A stretch of 64,000 nt of DNA. Origin: Spiroplasma monobiae MQ-1. Lineage in GTDB: Bacteria > Bacillota_I > Bacilli_A > Mycoplasmatales > Mycoplasmataceae. Under the pieces are notes generated by a model, which was not told the origin of the DNA, did not search any database, and saw nothing but the letters and a program-made list of their open reading frames with translations. A program made the translations under genes and the position numbers. Of this stretch, positions 45,127-54,481 are shown piece after piece; positions within the stretch are counted from its first letter, which is position 1, and the number at the start of each line of letters is the position of its first letter. The stretch is taken from positions 496,001 to 560,000 of the forward strand of contig NZ_CP025543.1 of NCBI RefSeq assembly GCF_002865545.1, written 5' to 3'.

Positions 45127-46041
45127 CTATAAATTTATTCAGGAAATTAGTAATTCTGATTCTCCTTCGATTGTTAGTTCGCCTTCTTCTTTTATACAAA
45201 AAGCTGAGTCACCCAATTTGAATTCTAAGTCATTTATTAAGCACTTTCCTTTAATAACAGTAAATTGGTATCATTTTAAATCCATATTGCATTTTCAAAC
45301 TACCTTTTCTTTATCTACAGTTACTTTTTCTAAAGAAAAATATTCACAATCAAATTTTAAATCTTTATTGTTTCTTATAATAACATCGCTTGTATCTGGA
45401 ATTGAAACATTTTTTAAACTATCTTCAATATGAAGTTCTCTAGATTTTCCATTATTATCAATTCTGTCATAATCATATAGTCTATATGTGATATCACTTG
45501 ATCTTTGAATTTCATAAACAGTTACACCGGGTGTTATTGCATGTATTTTTCCTGGTTCAACATAAAGGAAATCCCCTTTATTGATTTCAACTTCTTTAAG
45601 CAAATTATTTCATTCACCATTTTTAACCATTTCCTTGAATTGGTTAATACTTTCTGCTTTATGACCATAAATTAATTTTGCATTTTCAGGACAATCTAAA
45701 ATATATCAACTTTCTGGCTTACCAAGAGAATTATGTTTATTCTTTGCATATTCATCGTTAGGATGCACTTGAACAGACAAAAAGTCATTGGCAGTTATTA
45801 TCTTTGTAAGTAAAGGGTATTGTTCTTCTTTTGAAAAACAAAAAATATCTTTATTTTTTTCATAAAAATCTTTAAAAGAGATATTTTCACCTTCCAAATA
45901 AGACATACCATTTTCATGAGCAGAAATAACTCAAGCCTCTCCTATATTGTTTTTTGGTATATCAAATCCAAATTCCCTAAGTTTTTCTCCCCCTCAAATT
46001 CTTTCGGAAAAGAATGGCTTAATTTTAATAATTCTATCCAT
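45127..46041 (-). CDS. manA: Mannose-6-phosphate isomerase, class I (304 aa)
   Basis: Interconverts mannose 6-phosphate and fructose 6-phosphate in the cytosol; zinc dependent. The start Lys-Pro-Phe-Phe-Ser-Glu-Arg-Ile-Trp-Gly-Gly is typical. Gln-Val-His-Pro-Asn-Asp-Glu carries metal ligands, and Glu-Pro-Gly-Lys-Ile-His-Ala is the second cupin motif. The length fits the short Firmicutes form. TGA codons read as Trp, including one four residues before the end. It lies between the fructose/mannose permease and the HAD phosphatase. Confidence 0.9.
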
Positions 46042-46061
46042 TTATTCAATACCTCCATTTA

Positions 46062-46928
46062 TTATTTAAAATCTTCAATAATTGAGTTTAGTTTTTTACC
46101 AACTCCAGCGCTTTGAACTGTATCAATAACTTCTTTTGCAAGTTCTTTGATTCCATCAATTGCATTTCCCATTGCATAAGAATTTGGAAAATCTCTAAAC
46201 ATTGGATAGTCATTATGTTCATCTCCAAACACATGAATATCTTCTTTAGTAAGTTTATAGTGATTTAACAAAGCGTTTAGTCCTCAACTTTTGGTTGCAT
46301 CTTCTTTAAAAAGTTCTATTCTACATCCTCCATTTTCTCTTGGAAATTCTAGAGCTAATAATGATTTCTCTTCTACAATTTTTCTTACATAGTCAAGTTC
46401 TTCATCACTTATTGTGTTTGCAACAAGTACAGGAAAACTTTCATCATGATCTAGACCATCATTTATCATATGTTCTAAATCATCATATTTGTACAGAATT
46501 TGATCATTGGGAAAATGATCAAAACTTATTTTAGTCTTGTTATTAGTTAACATTTCTTGTCAATCATCATGTTTTACATAATGAACTCTAAAATCATTTG
46601 AAATACATACATCAATATTTGTTGATAAAAACTTTTCCATCAAATCTTTTATTTCTTCTTTAGAAAAATGATTTTTAGCAATGTATTCAAATGTATTTGG
46701 GTCAATCACCGAAGCTCCATTAGAACAAATTACTGGTAATTTAATATTTAAATCTCTTGCTGCAAAGTCAGCCATAAAATAATTTCTACCAGTAACAATT
46801 GTTAAACTATTATTTGAATCCTTTTGAAATTTTAATAACTCCTTTTTATTTTCTTCACTAACATTATCTCATTCAAAAATTATTGTTCCATCCATATCTG
46901 TTGCTGCTATTTTTTTAAATTCTTTCAT
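46062..46928 (-). CDS. Cof-type HAD-family sugar phosphatase (288 aa)
   Basis: A cytosolic phosphatase for small phosphorylated metabolites. HAD motif I is Asp-Met-Asp-Gly-Thr (nucleophile Asp11); Val-Thr-Gly-Arg and Ser-Asn-Gly-Ala follow as in Cof proteins; motif IV is Gly-Asp-Glu-His-Asn-Asp, close to the usual Gly-Asp-x-x-Asn-Asp. A C2 cap lies between. TGA at 46284 and 46560 read as Trp. It ends 20 nt before the manA start codon and probably leads that operon. Confidence 0.88.
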
Positions 46929-47188
46929 AATTATTACTCCTTATTACAAGATTATTTTAACTTGTTTTGTAAAAAATTAATTTAAATAAAATATATTTAA
47001 TATATTAGTTATAATAAATAAGTATTATGAAGAGCAAATTTTCATTCTACTTATTATATAAAATGTTTTAAAAGACAAATGGTTTAATTACTGAAGAAAA
47101 TTTAATAAAAATATAACTTTGATTAGTTTTTAAAAACTAATAATTTTTAATATTTTTTCGTTGTCTTTTTAGAAAGAGGAAAAAGAAA

Positions 47189-47836
47189 ATGACAAAAAGT
47201 TTAAAAATGCTAGAAGAAAGAATTTCAGCAAAAAGATATGTTCAAGACTTTAAATTAAGCGATGAACAAAAAACAGAATTATTAGAATCAATTAGATTCG
47301 CACCAAGTTCATTTGGTATGGAACCTTTTAGAGTTTTAATGATCGAAAATAAAGAAATTAAAGAAGAATTGTTACCTGCTTGATGAAATCAAGTTGGTGT
47401 AACTCAATCATCTGCGGTTTTGATTTGAGTTGGTTACAAAGAAGATTACTTAAAATCAACTCACTTTAAAGAACAAGTTGAAAGATCAATTCCAGCTGAA
47501 TTTGAAAGCGTTAGAGAAATGATTTATGGTGGAGCTGATGGAATATTGTCAGCTCTTGAAATTACAAGAGATGAATGAGTTGCTAGACAAGCCTATATTT
47601 CATTAGGAACTGTTTTAAATACAGCACAAGAATTAGGATTAGATGTTTGTGCTTCAGAAGGTTTAGAACAAAAAGGAATAGCTACAGTACTTGAAAAACA
47701 TGGTTTATTAAATTCTAAAGATGAAAAAGTTTTAGTTGGGATGTTCGTTGGTAAAGTCGATAAAGACCAAGAATTCCATCATTCATTTACAAAAGTTAGA
47801 AGACCATCAGATAAAGCTTACAAAATAGTTGAATAA
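47189..47836 (+). CDS. Nitroreductase-family FMN oxidoreductase (215 aa)
   Basis: An NAD(P)H- and FMN-dependent reductase of nitro or quinone compounds. The N-terminus has Glu-Arg-Ile-Ser-Ala-Lys-Arg-Tyr, where the family has Arg-Arg-Ser-x-Arg, and Phe-Ala-Pro-Ser-Ser-Phe-Gly-Met-Glu-Pro is the FMN-binding loop. TGA codons read as Trp. The ribosome-binding site is AGAGGAAA. The leader (46929-47188) has a TATAAT box near 47006 and an 18-nt palindrome TTAGTTTTTAAAAACTAA at 47123-47140. Confidence 0.87.
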
Positions 47837-47838
47837 TT

Positions 47839-47866
47839 AAAAAATAACACTTTAGTGTTATTTTTT
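47839..47866. terminator. Bidirectional terminator between nitroreductase and engB
   Basis: AAAATAACACT pairs with AGTGTTATTTT around TT, between convergent stop codons at 47836 and 47865. Confidence 0.75.
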
Positions 47867-48455
47867 AATTCATTTCAAACATTTCCATGAAAATATCATA
47901 TACTTTGTCTAGATTATTTTTTTCAGTTGAAGAAATTGATAAAAACTTATCATTTGGATCAAAATCCAATGTTTGTTTAATAATTTTTTCGTTTTTCTGA
48001 ATATCATTCTTTTTACACTTATCTCTTTTTGTTGCCACGATAAAAACCTTTATTTCGTGATGCTTAAAGAAATTATACATTTCAACATCATCTTTTGTTG
48101 GTGGGTGTCTTAAGTCTACCAATTGACAAATAAACTTCAATTCATCTCTATTAGTTAAATATTCATCCATCATTTTTGCAAATGCTAATTTTTGATCATG
48201 ATTTACCCTTGCATAACCATAACCAGGTGCATCCACTATTCTAAATTGTGAATTATTAATATCAAAGAAATTTAAAAGTCTTGTTTTTCCTGGTGTTGAT
48301 GATGTTTTTGCAAGTTTGTTTTGATTTGTTAAAGCGTTAATAAAAGTGGATTTTCCAACATTACTTCTCCCAATAAAGCAAACCTCTGGAATATTATCCT
48401 TTAATCAACCACTTTTATTAGCAGCTGAAGTTAAAAATTTAGCTTGTTTTATCAT
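47865..48455 (-). CDS. engB: Ribosome-assembly GTPase EngB (YsxC/YihA), 196 aa
   Basis: An essential GTPase for large-subunit assembly. G1 Gly-Arg-Ser-Asn-Val-Gly-Lys-Ser-Thr lies at about 29-37, G2 Ser-Ser-Thr-Pro-Gly-Lys-Thr at about 53-59, G3 Asp-Ala-Pro-Gly-Tyr-Gly at about 74-79, and G4 Thr-Lys-Arg-Asp-Lys. The ATG at 48455 lies upstream of the first Met seen under the standard code because of a TGA (Trp) codon. The length is typical. A small coiled-coil gene sits directly upstream. Confidence 0.93.
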
Positions 48456-48483
48456 AATGTTTTAATCTCCACTTTTATTTTTA

Positions 48484-48810
48484 CTATTTTTGAATTTTTA
48501 TAAACTCTTTTAACATGTTTTCAAACTCTTCTGTAATGTAATCTGTTTCATCTTTAATTACTTCTCTTCTTTTAAGAAGAACTTCATTATAATACTTGTT
48601 TAGTGTGTCAACAAAGTGTTGTTGATTTGCAATTCTGTTTTCCAACACTCTATTGTTGTATTTTTTTTCCAATTCATATTGTTGTTTCATTGATTCTAAG
48701 ATAGTTTCTTCCATATCTAAATAACTTCTAAAATCTTGTCTTTTGATCTTTTTTAAAGTTTTAATAGAAAATAACTTCTTTTCATTTTTATTTAAAAATT
48801 TTTCTAACAT
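48484..48810 (-). CDS. Small charged coiled-coil protein, unknown (108 aa)
   Basis: I do not recognise this protein. It is hydrophilic, with no signal peptide or membrane segment, and rich in Glu, Lys, Asn and Arg with long predicted helices (Met-Glu-Glu-Thr-Ile-Leu-Glu-Ser-Met-Lys region). It has no Trp codon. It ends 28 nt before engB and both probably share a transcript, but that does not define its role. Confidence 0.65.
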   Translation of the reverse strand: MLEKFLNKNEKKLFSIKTLKKIKRQDFRSYLDMEETILESMKQQYELEKKYNNRVLENRIANQQHFVDTLNKYYNEVLLKRREVIKDETDYITEEFENMLKEFIKIQK

Positions 48811-48868
48811 AAAAAGTACCTCATCCGACTATAAAATAATTATAAAACAATTTTAGTAATTTAATAGT

Positions 48869-49417
48869 TTATTTTAAATTTAAACCCTTTAAATAATCAT
48901 ATAATTTTCAATTATATGAAGTTTTTACCAAATCTTCTAATCCTTTTTCATCTCTAAAGGTTATAAAAATAACGGTTCTTTTTAAATTATGTGATATGTC
49001 AATAATATTTTTCATATCAATAACTTCATTAAATAAAATTAATTGGCCTTCATATTCAAAAGCAATAATAGAGCTTTGTTTTGCACTTAAAATAGATATA
49101 TAAACAATAACTTGAATAGTATATAACAAGTAAAAGAAAGTGAATAGAATTGATAGTATCTCTAATTCTTTAAATATTAAACAAAATATAAAGTAAATTG
49201 TAATTAATACAAACATTGGCATAAAACCAATAAAAATATATAAATTGAAAAATTTATACAACTTCTTATTTAAAAATTTATTATCTGGTCATATTAATTT
49301 CATTTTCTTAAGTCTTTTAAAGTGAATTGCAAAGAAGTAAAAAAGAGCAATGCTTGTTAAGATCATTAAACAATAACCGGTTAATACATTTCCTGTAGTT
49401 AAGTTTGAAAATATCAT
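48869..49417 (-). CDS. Membrane protein of unknown function (182 aa)
   Basis: Not recognised. About three membrane segments: one near residues 8-33, and a pair at about 57-105. A cytosolic C-terminal domain of about 75 residues follows, with Ile-Asp-Met-Lys-Asn-Ile-Ile-Asp-Ile-Ser-His. The start is the ATG at 49417 with GGGG upstream; the shorter frame starting at TTG 49261 is inside it. A TGA codon reads as Trp. It starts six bases after the stop of the neighbouring gene at 49424, and both proteins have a similar layout (membrane segments, then a beta-rich cytosolic domain), so they may act as a pair. Confidence 0.7.
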
Positions 49418-49423
49418 TATTAT

Positions 49424-50101
49424 CTAATCCCCTTTATTACCAAGTTTTTTTACAGTTAAAAGTAAATCAAAATTATCAGTACCCATAATATATTTATCGT
49501 CGTTTATTTCTAATTGTGTTGAAAAAATTCAATTTTTCTTAAAATAAAATAAAATATGACTGCAGTAAACTATATTTTCTAAATTATATTGAAAATACTT
49601 GTCATTAAGTTGAATCATGACTCTTTTGTTTGTTATATATAAAGAACAATTTAATTTAGATTCTTTTAATTCTTTTTTATAATCAATTTTATCTTTATTA
49701 TTTTTTAACTTTAATTTAATTAAATTAACTTCTTTTTGAAAAAAATAACACTTTTCATCTTTTGGTAATTCAAAATCAATTAAGACTTCTTTTAATTTAA
49801 ATAGATTTTGTTGGTTTTTAAACTCCTCATTTATTAAATTGGAATTTTGTTTAAATGATTTGTACTTTCCTTTAAAAATTAAAGCTAAAATACCTGTAAT
49901 AAGTACTGAGATTAACCAAAGCGAAATAATTATAATTACAATATGATCTTTTGATTCCATTTTATAAACCCCCAATACTTGTTTTATTATATCAACTATA
50001 ATTTCAATAAAAATAAATACAGTTAATAAAATACTTTCTAATAAAAAAATGCTAGAAGCATTATTTTTATTAGAAAGTATATAGGTTAACTTTTTATTCA
50101 T
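49424..50101 (-). CDS. Two-TM membrane protein with PH-like cytosolic domain (225 aa)
   Basis: Not firmly recognised. Two membrane segments (about residues 15-42 and 53-78) precede a basic cytosolic domain. Its C-terminal part has Leu-Tyr-Ile-Thr-Asn-Lys-Arg-Val-Met-Ile, then Glu-Asn-Ile-Val-Tyr-Cys, a pattern often seen in bacterial PH-like (bPH/GRAM) domains. That assignment is tentative. TGA at 49529 reads as Trp. It is followed six bases later by 48869-49417. The upstream stretch 50102-50335 has no gene that I can see. Confidence 0.65.
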
Positions 50102-50285
50102 TGTTTTAGTTAATCAGTATATTTTTACAAATTAAGATCCTGCTGGAAAATGTAATGATTAACTTTGTAAGTTATTCATAAGCGCTGCAATAAAACCTTT
50201 ACCTAGTTAAATTGTATAGGAAAACCCTTTAAAGGATTTTTTTTATTATATTTATACACTTTAAAACATTAATATTTGATAAATA

Positions 50286-50310
50286 AAAACCACTTATTTA
50301 AAGAGGTTTT
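50286..50310 (-). terminator. Terminator of the DUF262-HNH gene
   Basis: On minus, AAAACC-CTTT pairs with the AAG-GGTTTT side with one mismatch, followed by T-rich sequence. It lies 26 nt after the stop at 50336. Confidence 0.5.
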
Positions 50311-50335
50311 GCTTTTTATAAAAATTTCTTTAATT

Positions 50336-51568
50336 TTATTTATTTGTTTTAAATCTGTTGCAATCTACACATAACATTTGTAAGTTTTCATAAACTGTTT
50401 TTCCACCCTTGCTTCAAGGAACAATATGATCTCCTTCCATTTTTTCAAATTGAAAGACTTTCTCGCATTTTCGACCTTTAAATCCTGGACAAATTCCTTT
50501 TTGCTCAAGAAATTTTTTTCTTTTCATTGTTTTATCAAAAGCTCTAAAACTTAAATATTTTTCATCATTTGTTAAAACGTATGGAAAAATACCAGGTTTT
50601 TTTATAATTTCTTCATCCTCCATTAATTCTTCAACTTTTGTTTGTATATCAATAAAATTAAATTTTTTATTATATGAAATATTATAAATATCTCCTCATT
50701 TTTTATTTACAGATTTTAATTCCTTTGCAAATAAGTAGCTTGAATTTTTATATCCAAAAATATCTAAAACTCAACTGACAACCTTATTTCAATGATCAAT
50801 CAAATCATTTGCATTACTTTCATTTCTATATTTGTTCATATAAGATTCAATATCGCAAATTTCTTTATTTATAATATAATCAAAACTACTTTTTCATTCC
50901 AATGCTAATTCTAAAACTTTTTGTCTTCCCGCCTTTGTATCATCAAGTTCAACAATCTTGCAATCATTTCTCATGGGTTCAATCAATGCACGACAACCGT
51001 TTTTGCTTAATCCAAAATATTTTTTAGCCTCAGTAAGCCAAGTTCCTGTATAAGCTGCATTTCTCAATTCTTGCTCATTTAATTTTTCTCCAGCTGTATT
51101 TATAACTTTAAATCATTTTAATTTTTCTTCATTATTTCCCAGACAAATTCTAATATCAAGTTCATAATTCATAATTTTATTATATGTTGTGGGTAAAGAT
51201 TGTTTTAAATTAGTAGCATTCATTTTCGAACCATTAAAAATTCCTTCTAAATTAAAAGAATTAACATCAGCTAAAAATTGACAAATACTTAATATTCTTT
51301 GCTGACCATCTAATACTTCATACTTTTCATTATTAGATTCTACATTTACTAAAAAAATAGTATTTAAAGGGAATTCTTGGATTACGCTCTCAATAACTTT
51401 TTGTTGTTTTTCCATATCATAAATAAATTCCCTTTGATAAGCCGGCCTTACTATTAAATTACCTTTTCAAGCCAAAACCTCTTCATCATCATCTATTTCA
51501 CTTAATTTTTTATAACCCTCAAACAAATCCTTTATTTTGATTGTTCTTATATTATTATCTATTTTCAT
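50336..51568 (-). CDS. DUF262 and HNH nuclease domain protein (410 aa)
   Basis: A probable nucleoside-triphosphate-using DNA nuclease related to GmrSD-type proteins. The DUF262 (ParB-like) motif Asp-Gly-Gln-Gln-Arg lies at 87-91 within an N-terminal domain (1-150). The HNH part at the C-terminus has Gly-Asp-His-Ile-Val-Pro-Trp (379-385), a zinc Cys pair at 360/368 and another at 400/403, and the downstream Asn in Glu-Asn-Leu-Gln. TGA codons join three shorter frames. The start overlaps no gene but sits four bases after the methyltransferase stop, whose last codons hold its AAAAGGAG ribosome-binding site. The pairing suggests restriction by this protein and protection by the methyltransferase. 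Confidence 0.82.
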
Positions 51569-51572
51569 TAAA

Positions 51573-52670
51573 TTATTTTCTCCTTTTAATTATCATTCTC
51601 ATATAAGGGAAAACTTTTTTTCCATTTTCATCCTCATATCAAACATCCTCTTGTTTTCCTAATTCATTTGGAGTTGTAGAAATTCAGGGATTTCTTCCAA
51701 GACCAATAATATCAAATTGATCTGGATTTCACTTTAATAAAAACGAAATAGGAACCCCCATTGGTTCAAAATAATCAACCGGAATTTGTTTAATCTTATC
51801 AACATTTATTGCATCATAATTACAATATTTGCGATATATTTCACTTTCATTCTCATAAAGATAATTTAAAGGATATTTTTCATATCTTTTTTTAAAATCT
51901 AAATTTGTAAATCAATTATGATTTCCAAATTTTTGTAAAATATCCCCGTTTGCTGTTCTAATCATTTTCTTATCATCAAATAAAGTATCGAAAGGTACTT
52001 TATGTTTTTTTGGTTGCGTTACGCCTAATCATAATTCATTATTTTTAATTAATTTAAATATTTCTTTATAGGAAATTGCATTCATATTACCAATTATTAA
52101 AAACTTCTTCTTATTTTCAATTATTTGAGACACGAACTCTCTAAATAAACTAAATGGCGGATTAGTTATTACTATATCTGATTCTTTTAAAAGCTTTATA
52201 CATTCTTCACTTCTAAAATCCCCATTAGAAGTTTTAAATCAAATAGGTTCAAAATCATAAATATCTAAATCATTTCCACCTTTGTATCTCATGCCATATG
52301 TGACTTTATTTTCATTATTATAATGTGTTGCTATTAATTCTTTAAGACCTAAGGAAGAAAACATTTTATGAAAATACAATCAAAATTGACTTGATTTTTG
52401 TTCAAAATCATTTGGATTTTTATTTTTAAAATATTGATTTGCAGTAGACAATAATTTTGAATCATTCTTCAATACAGCTTCATCTAACATTTTTTTTCAT
52501 GTTTTTGATCCAAAAAAATCCTTAAATAGTTCAGGATCATCACAATTACATAAAATTGTTTTTCCCTTAAAGTTATCCCAATAATAAGACATTTCCGATT
52601 CAATTGTTTCATAAGTAGTGTAAAATTCATCATTTTTTATTTTTTTTGCATTTGCCAAATTTTGTTTCAT
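51573..52670 (-). CDS. EcoRI-family adenine-specific DNA methyltransferase (365 aa)
   Basis: Adds a methyl group to adenine N6 in DNA. Asp-Glu-Phe-Tyr-Thr (14-18) and Cys-Asn-Cys-Asp-Asp-Pro (41-46) match the SAM-binding start of the EcoRI methyltransferase family. The catalytic box is Asn-Pro-Pro-Phe (170-173), followed by Ser-Leu-Phe-Arg-Glu-Phe and Ile-Ile-Gly-Asn-Met-Asn-Ala-Ile, also typical. The whole gene is cut up by TGA (Trp) codons, so no long frame appears under the standard code. The start has AAGGGG. Target site unknown; an EcoRI-like GAATTC cannot be assumed. The partner nuclease gene follows after four bases. Confidence 0.85.
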
Positions 52671-53243
52671 TAAAAATGTTCACCCCTTAATATTTAATTA
52701 AACTATCATTAAAAACAATTTAATTATATCATTTACATTATAAAAATAGATTTTTGAAGATAATTTATTTAGGCAATATATTTGCAATTTTAAATTGATA
52801 AAATTTTTACATATTATTTTTTTAAAATACATTGTTTATTATACATTCAAATATTCATTTATTTATGCTGTTAAATTGAAAAAAATTCCTTTAATTGCTC
52901 TTTTAAAAATAATTCAAAAGCTCTAAATATAATTTGTATATACATTTAATTCTTTTCATCTTTTTGTTTTTTATAAAATACATATTTATTGCTTAAATGA
53001 TCTATACTATAATGCTCAAAAATTCTTATATAATGATGAGTAAATTTTTGATTCTTCAATTTAAAAAAATTATTACTTGAAAATTTGTTTAACATGTAAT
53101 TTAGCATTTTCTTTTTTATTTATTTTTTTGATTTTTTCAATGTGTCTTAATATTACTTTTTTGATTTTTATCTTTCATAAAAACCTATTATTAAAGTCTT
53201 AATTTATTTATCTCTTAAACACAATCCTAAAATTCTTAAATTT
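52671..53243. other. Decayed, gene-free stretch upstream of the methyltransferase
   Basis: Very AT-rich, with only short broken frames on the minus strand. One of about 50 codons (about 52948-53100) reads as Lys-, Asn- and His-rich protein fragments, but it is frameshifted and has no recognisable domain. Together with the transposase remnant at 53244-53450 this looks like old mobile DNA. The 5' end includes the methyltransferase promoter region. Confidence 0.5.
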
Positions 53244-53450
53244 TTACATATTTTGTTTATGTATTATTCTTTTAAATTTACTTCAATTTTTAGGTCTTCC
53301 ACCAACATAGGTTTCGTATATTTCAATTTGACTACTATCAGAAAATTCAACATATTCATTTAACATTATTCTAATTTTATGTAACATTCTCCAAGTTATA
53401 AGATAACTACGCTCCAAATCCAGGAACATTTCTTTAGCAGATAACCTATT
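53244..53450 (-). pseudogene. IS1595 (ISXO2-like) transposase remnant
   Basis: A minus-strand frame of about 68 codons reads Leu-Ser-Ala-Lys-Glu-Met ... Thr-Trp-Arg-Met-Leu-His-Lys-Ile-Arg ... Ile-Glu-Ile-Tyr-Glu-Thr-Tyr-Val-Gly-Gly-Arg-Pro-Lys. The Glu-Thr-Tyr-Val-Gly-Gly box and the Trp-Arg-Met-Leu-His-Lys-Ile-Arg lead-in match the centre of ISXO2-like DDE transposases, where the box begins Asp-Glu-Thr-Tyr. Here the catalytic Asp is lost (Tyr instead). The zinc-ribbon N-terminus and the rest of the catalytic domain are missing. One Trp uses TGG. No flanking inverted repeats could be assigned. Confidence 0.6.
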
Positions 53451-53722
53451 TTTAGATATTTAAACTAAATATATAATTTTAAATTAATCTAACAATTTAA
53501 TATTAAAATTATAAACTATTATTTTTTTAAATATTGAAGCTGTTGAATAACATTTAGTAAAAAAAACTTTCACCTTTATCTCTTAAATAAAAATAATTGA
53601 ATTAAAGTTACATTTAAACTTTTTTTTTTTTTTTTCTAATACAAAACTAGAACAAGATTTTTTACTATTAAATCTTGTTCTAAATTGATTTTTAGTCATT
53701 TTTTCAATAATTTTATCTTCAT

Positions 53723-53769
<47 letters not shown>

Positions 53770-53819
53770 ATAGAATAAATAAAGTTATAAATTGTATAAA
53801 TAACTTTTTATTTTTAAAA

Positions 53820-54407
53820 TTAAACATCAAATTTAGAAAACTGTAATTCTAAATTTTTCAAGAATGCTTGACGTTCTTCTAAAGTTGAGGTTGCAAGACC
53901 TTTATAAGTTTGAATGATTGGATTATACAAACCTATTTTTCTCATAACTTGTGCTGTAATTGCATCATTGTGTTTTTTTGTTTGGTTTGTTACTACTTCT
54001 CACATATCTCCAAGAGATGTTTCAATAATAAATGTTTTTTCAATATTTATTGATGGTTTTCAATCAACTGGATTGTTACCCTCTTTAATCAATGTCCCAA
54101 TAAATACTCTATCAAAGAATCCTTTTAGGATTGCTGGCATTTCAAAGAAGATTATTGGATAAATAATAACTATTTGATCACATTCGTTTTTTAATACTTC
54201 AGTGAAGTGTTCTAAGTTCGGATCATATTCAGCATAACCAAAAGCTTGAAACTCTTTTTCTGAAATAACAGGATTAAATTTCATTTCATTTAAATCCCAT
54301 ACTTCATATTGCTTATTTGCTTTCTTTAATCCTTCAATTACAGAATCTGCAATTGCATGGTTAAAACTTTTTTGTTTTGGATTCGCTATTACAATAACTG
54401 TTTTCAT
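53820..54407 (-). CDS. NAD(P)H-dependent FMN oxidoreductase, flavodoxin-like fold (195 aa)
   Basis: Of the quinone reductase and azoreductase type. The start Ile-Val-Ile-Ala-Asn-Pro-Lys-Gln-Lys-Ser-Phe-Asn is the phosphate-binding loop for FMN. Pro-Ile-Ile-Phe-Phe-Glu-Met-Pro-Ala-Ile-Leu-Lys-Gly-Phe-Phe-Asp-Arg-Val at about 81-98 is the second flavin and dimer motif, as in the YwrO/KefF group. TGA at 54060 and another downstream read as Trp. It is monocistronic, likely used for redox detoxification. Confidence 0.87.
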
Positions 54408-54455
54408 AATATTACCTCTTTGCTAACAAAATAATAATACACTTTTTAGTGAAAT

Positions 54456-54481
54456 AAAAAAAGTAGGTAAACCTACTTTTT
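54456..54481 (-). terminator. Terminator containing the stop codon of the 54473-57112 gene
   Basis: AAAAGTAGGT pairs with ACCTACTTTT around AA. The TAG stop codon (54473-54475) lies within the stem. The following T run on minus completes a classic terminator. Confidence 0.75.
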
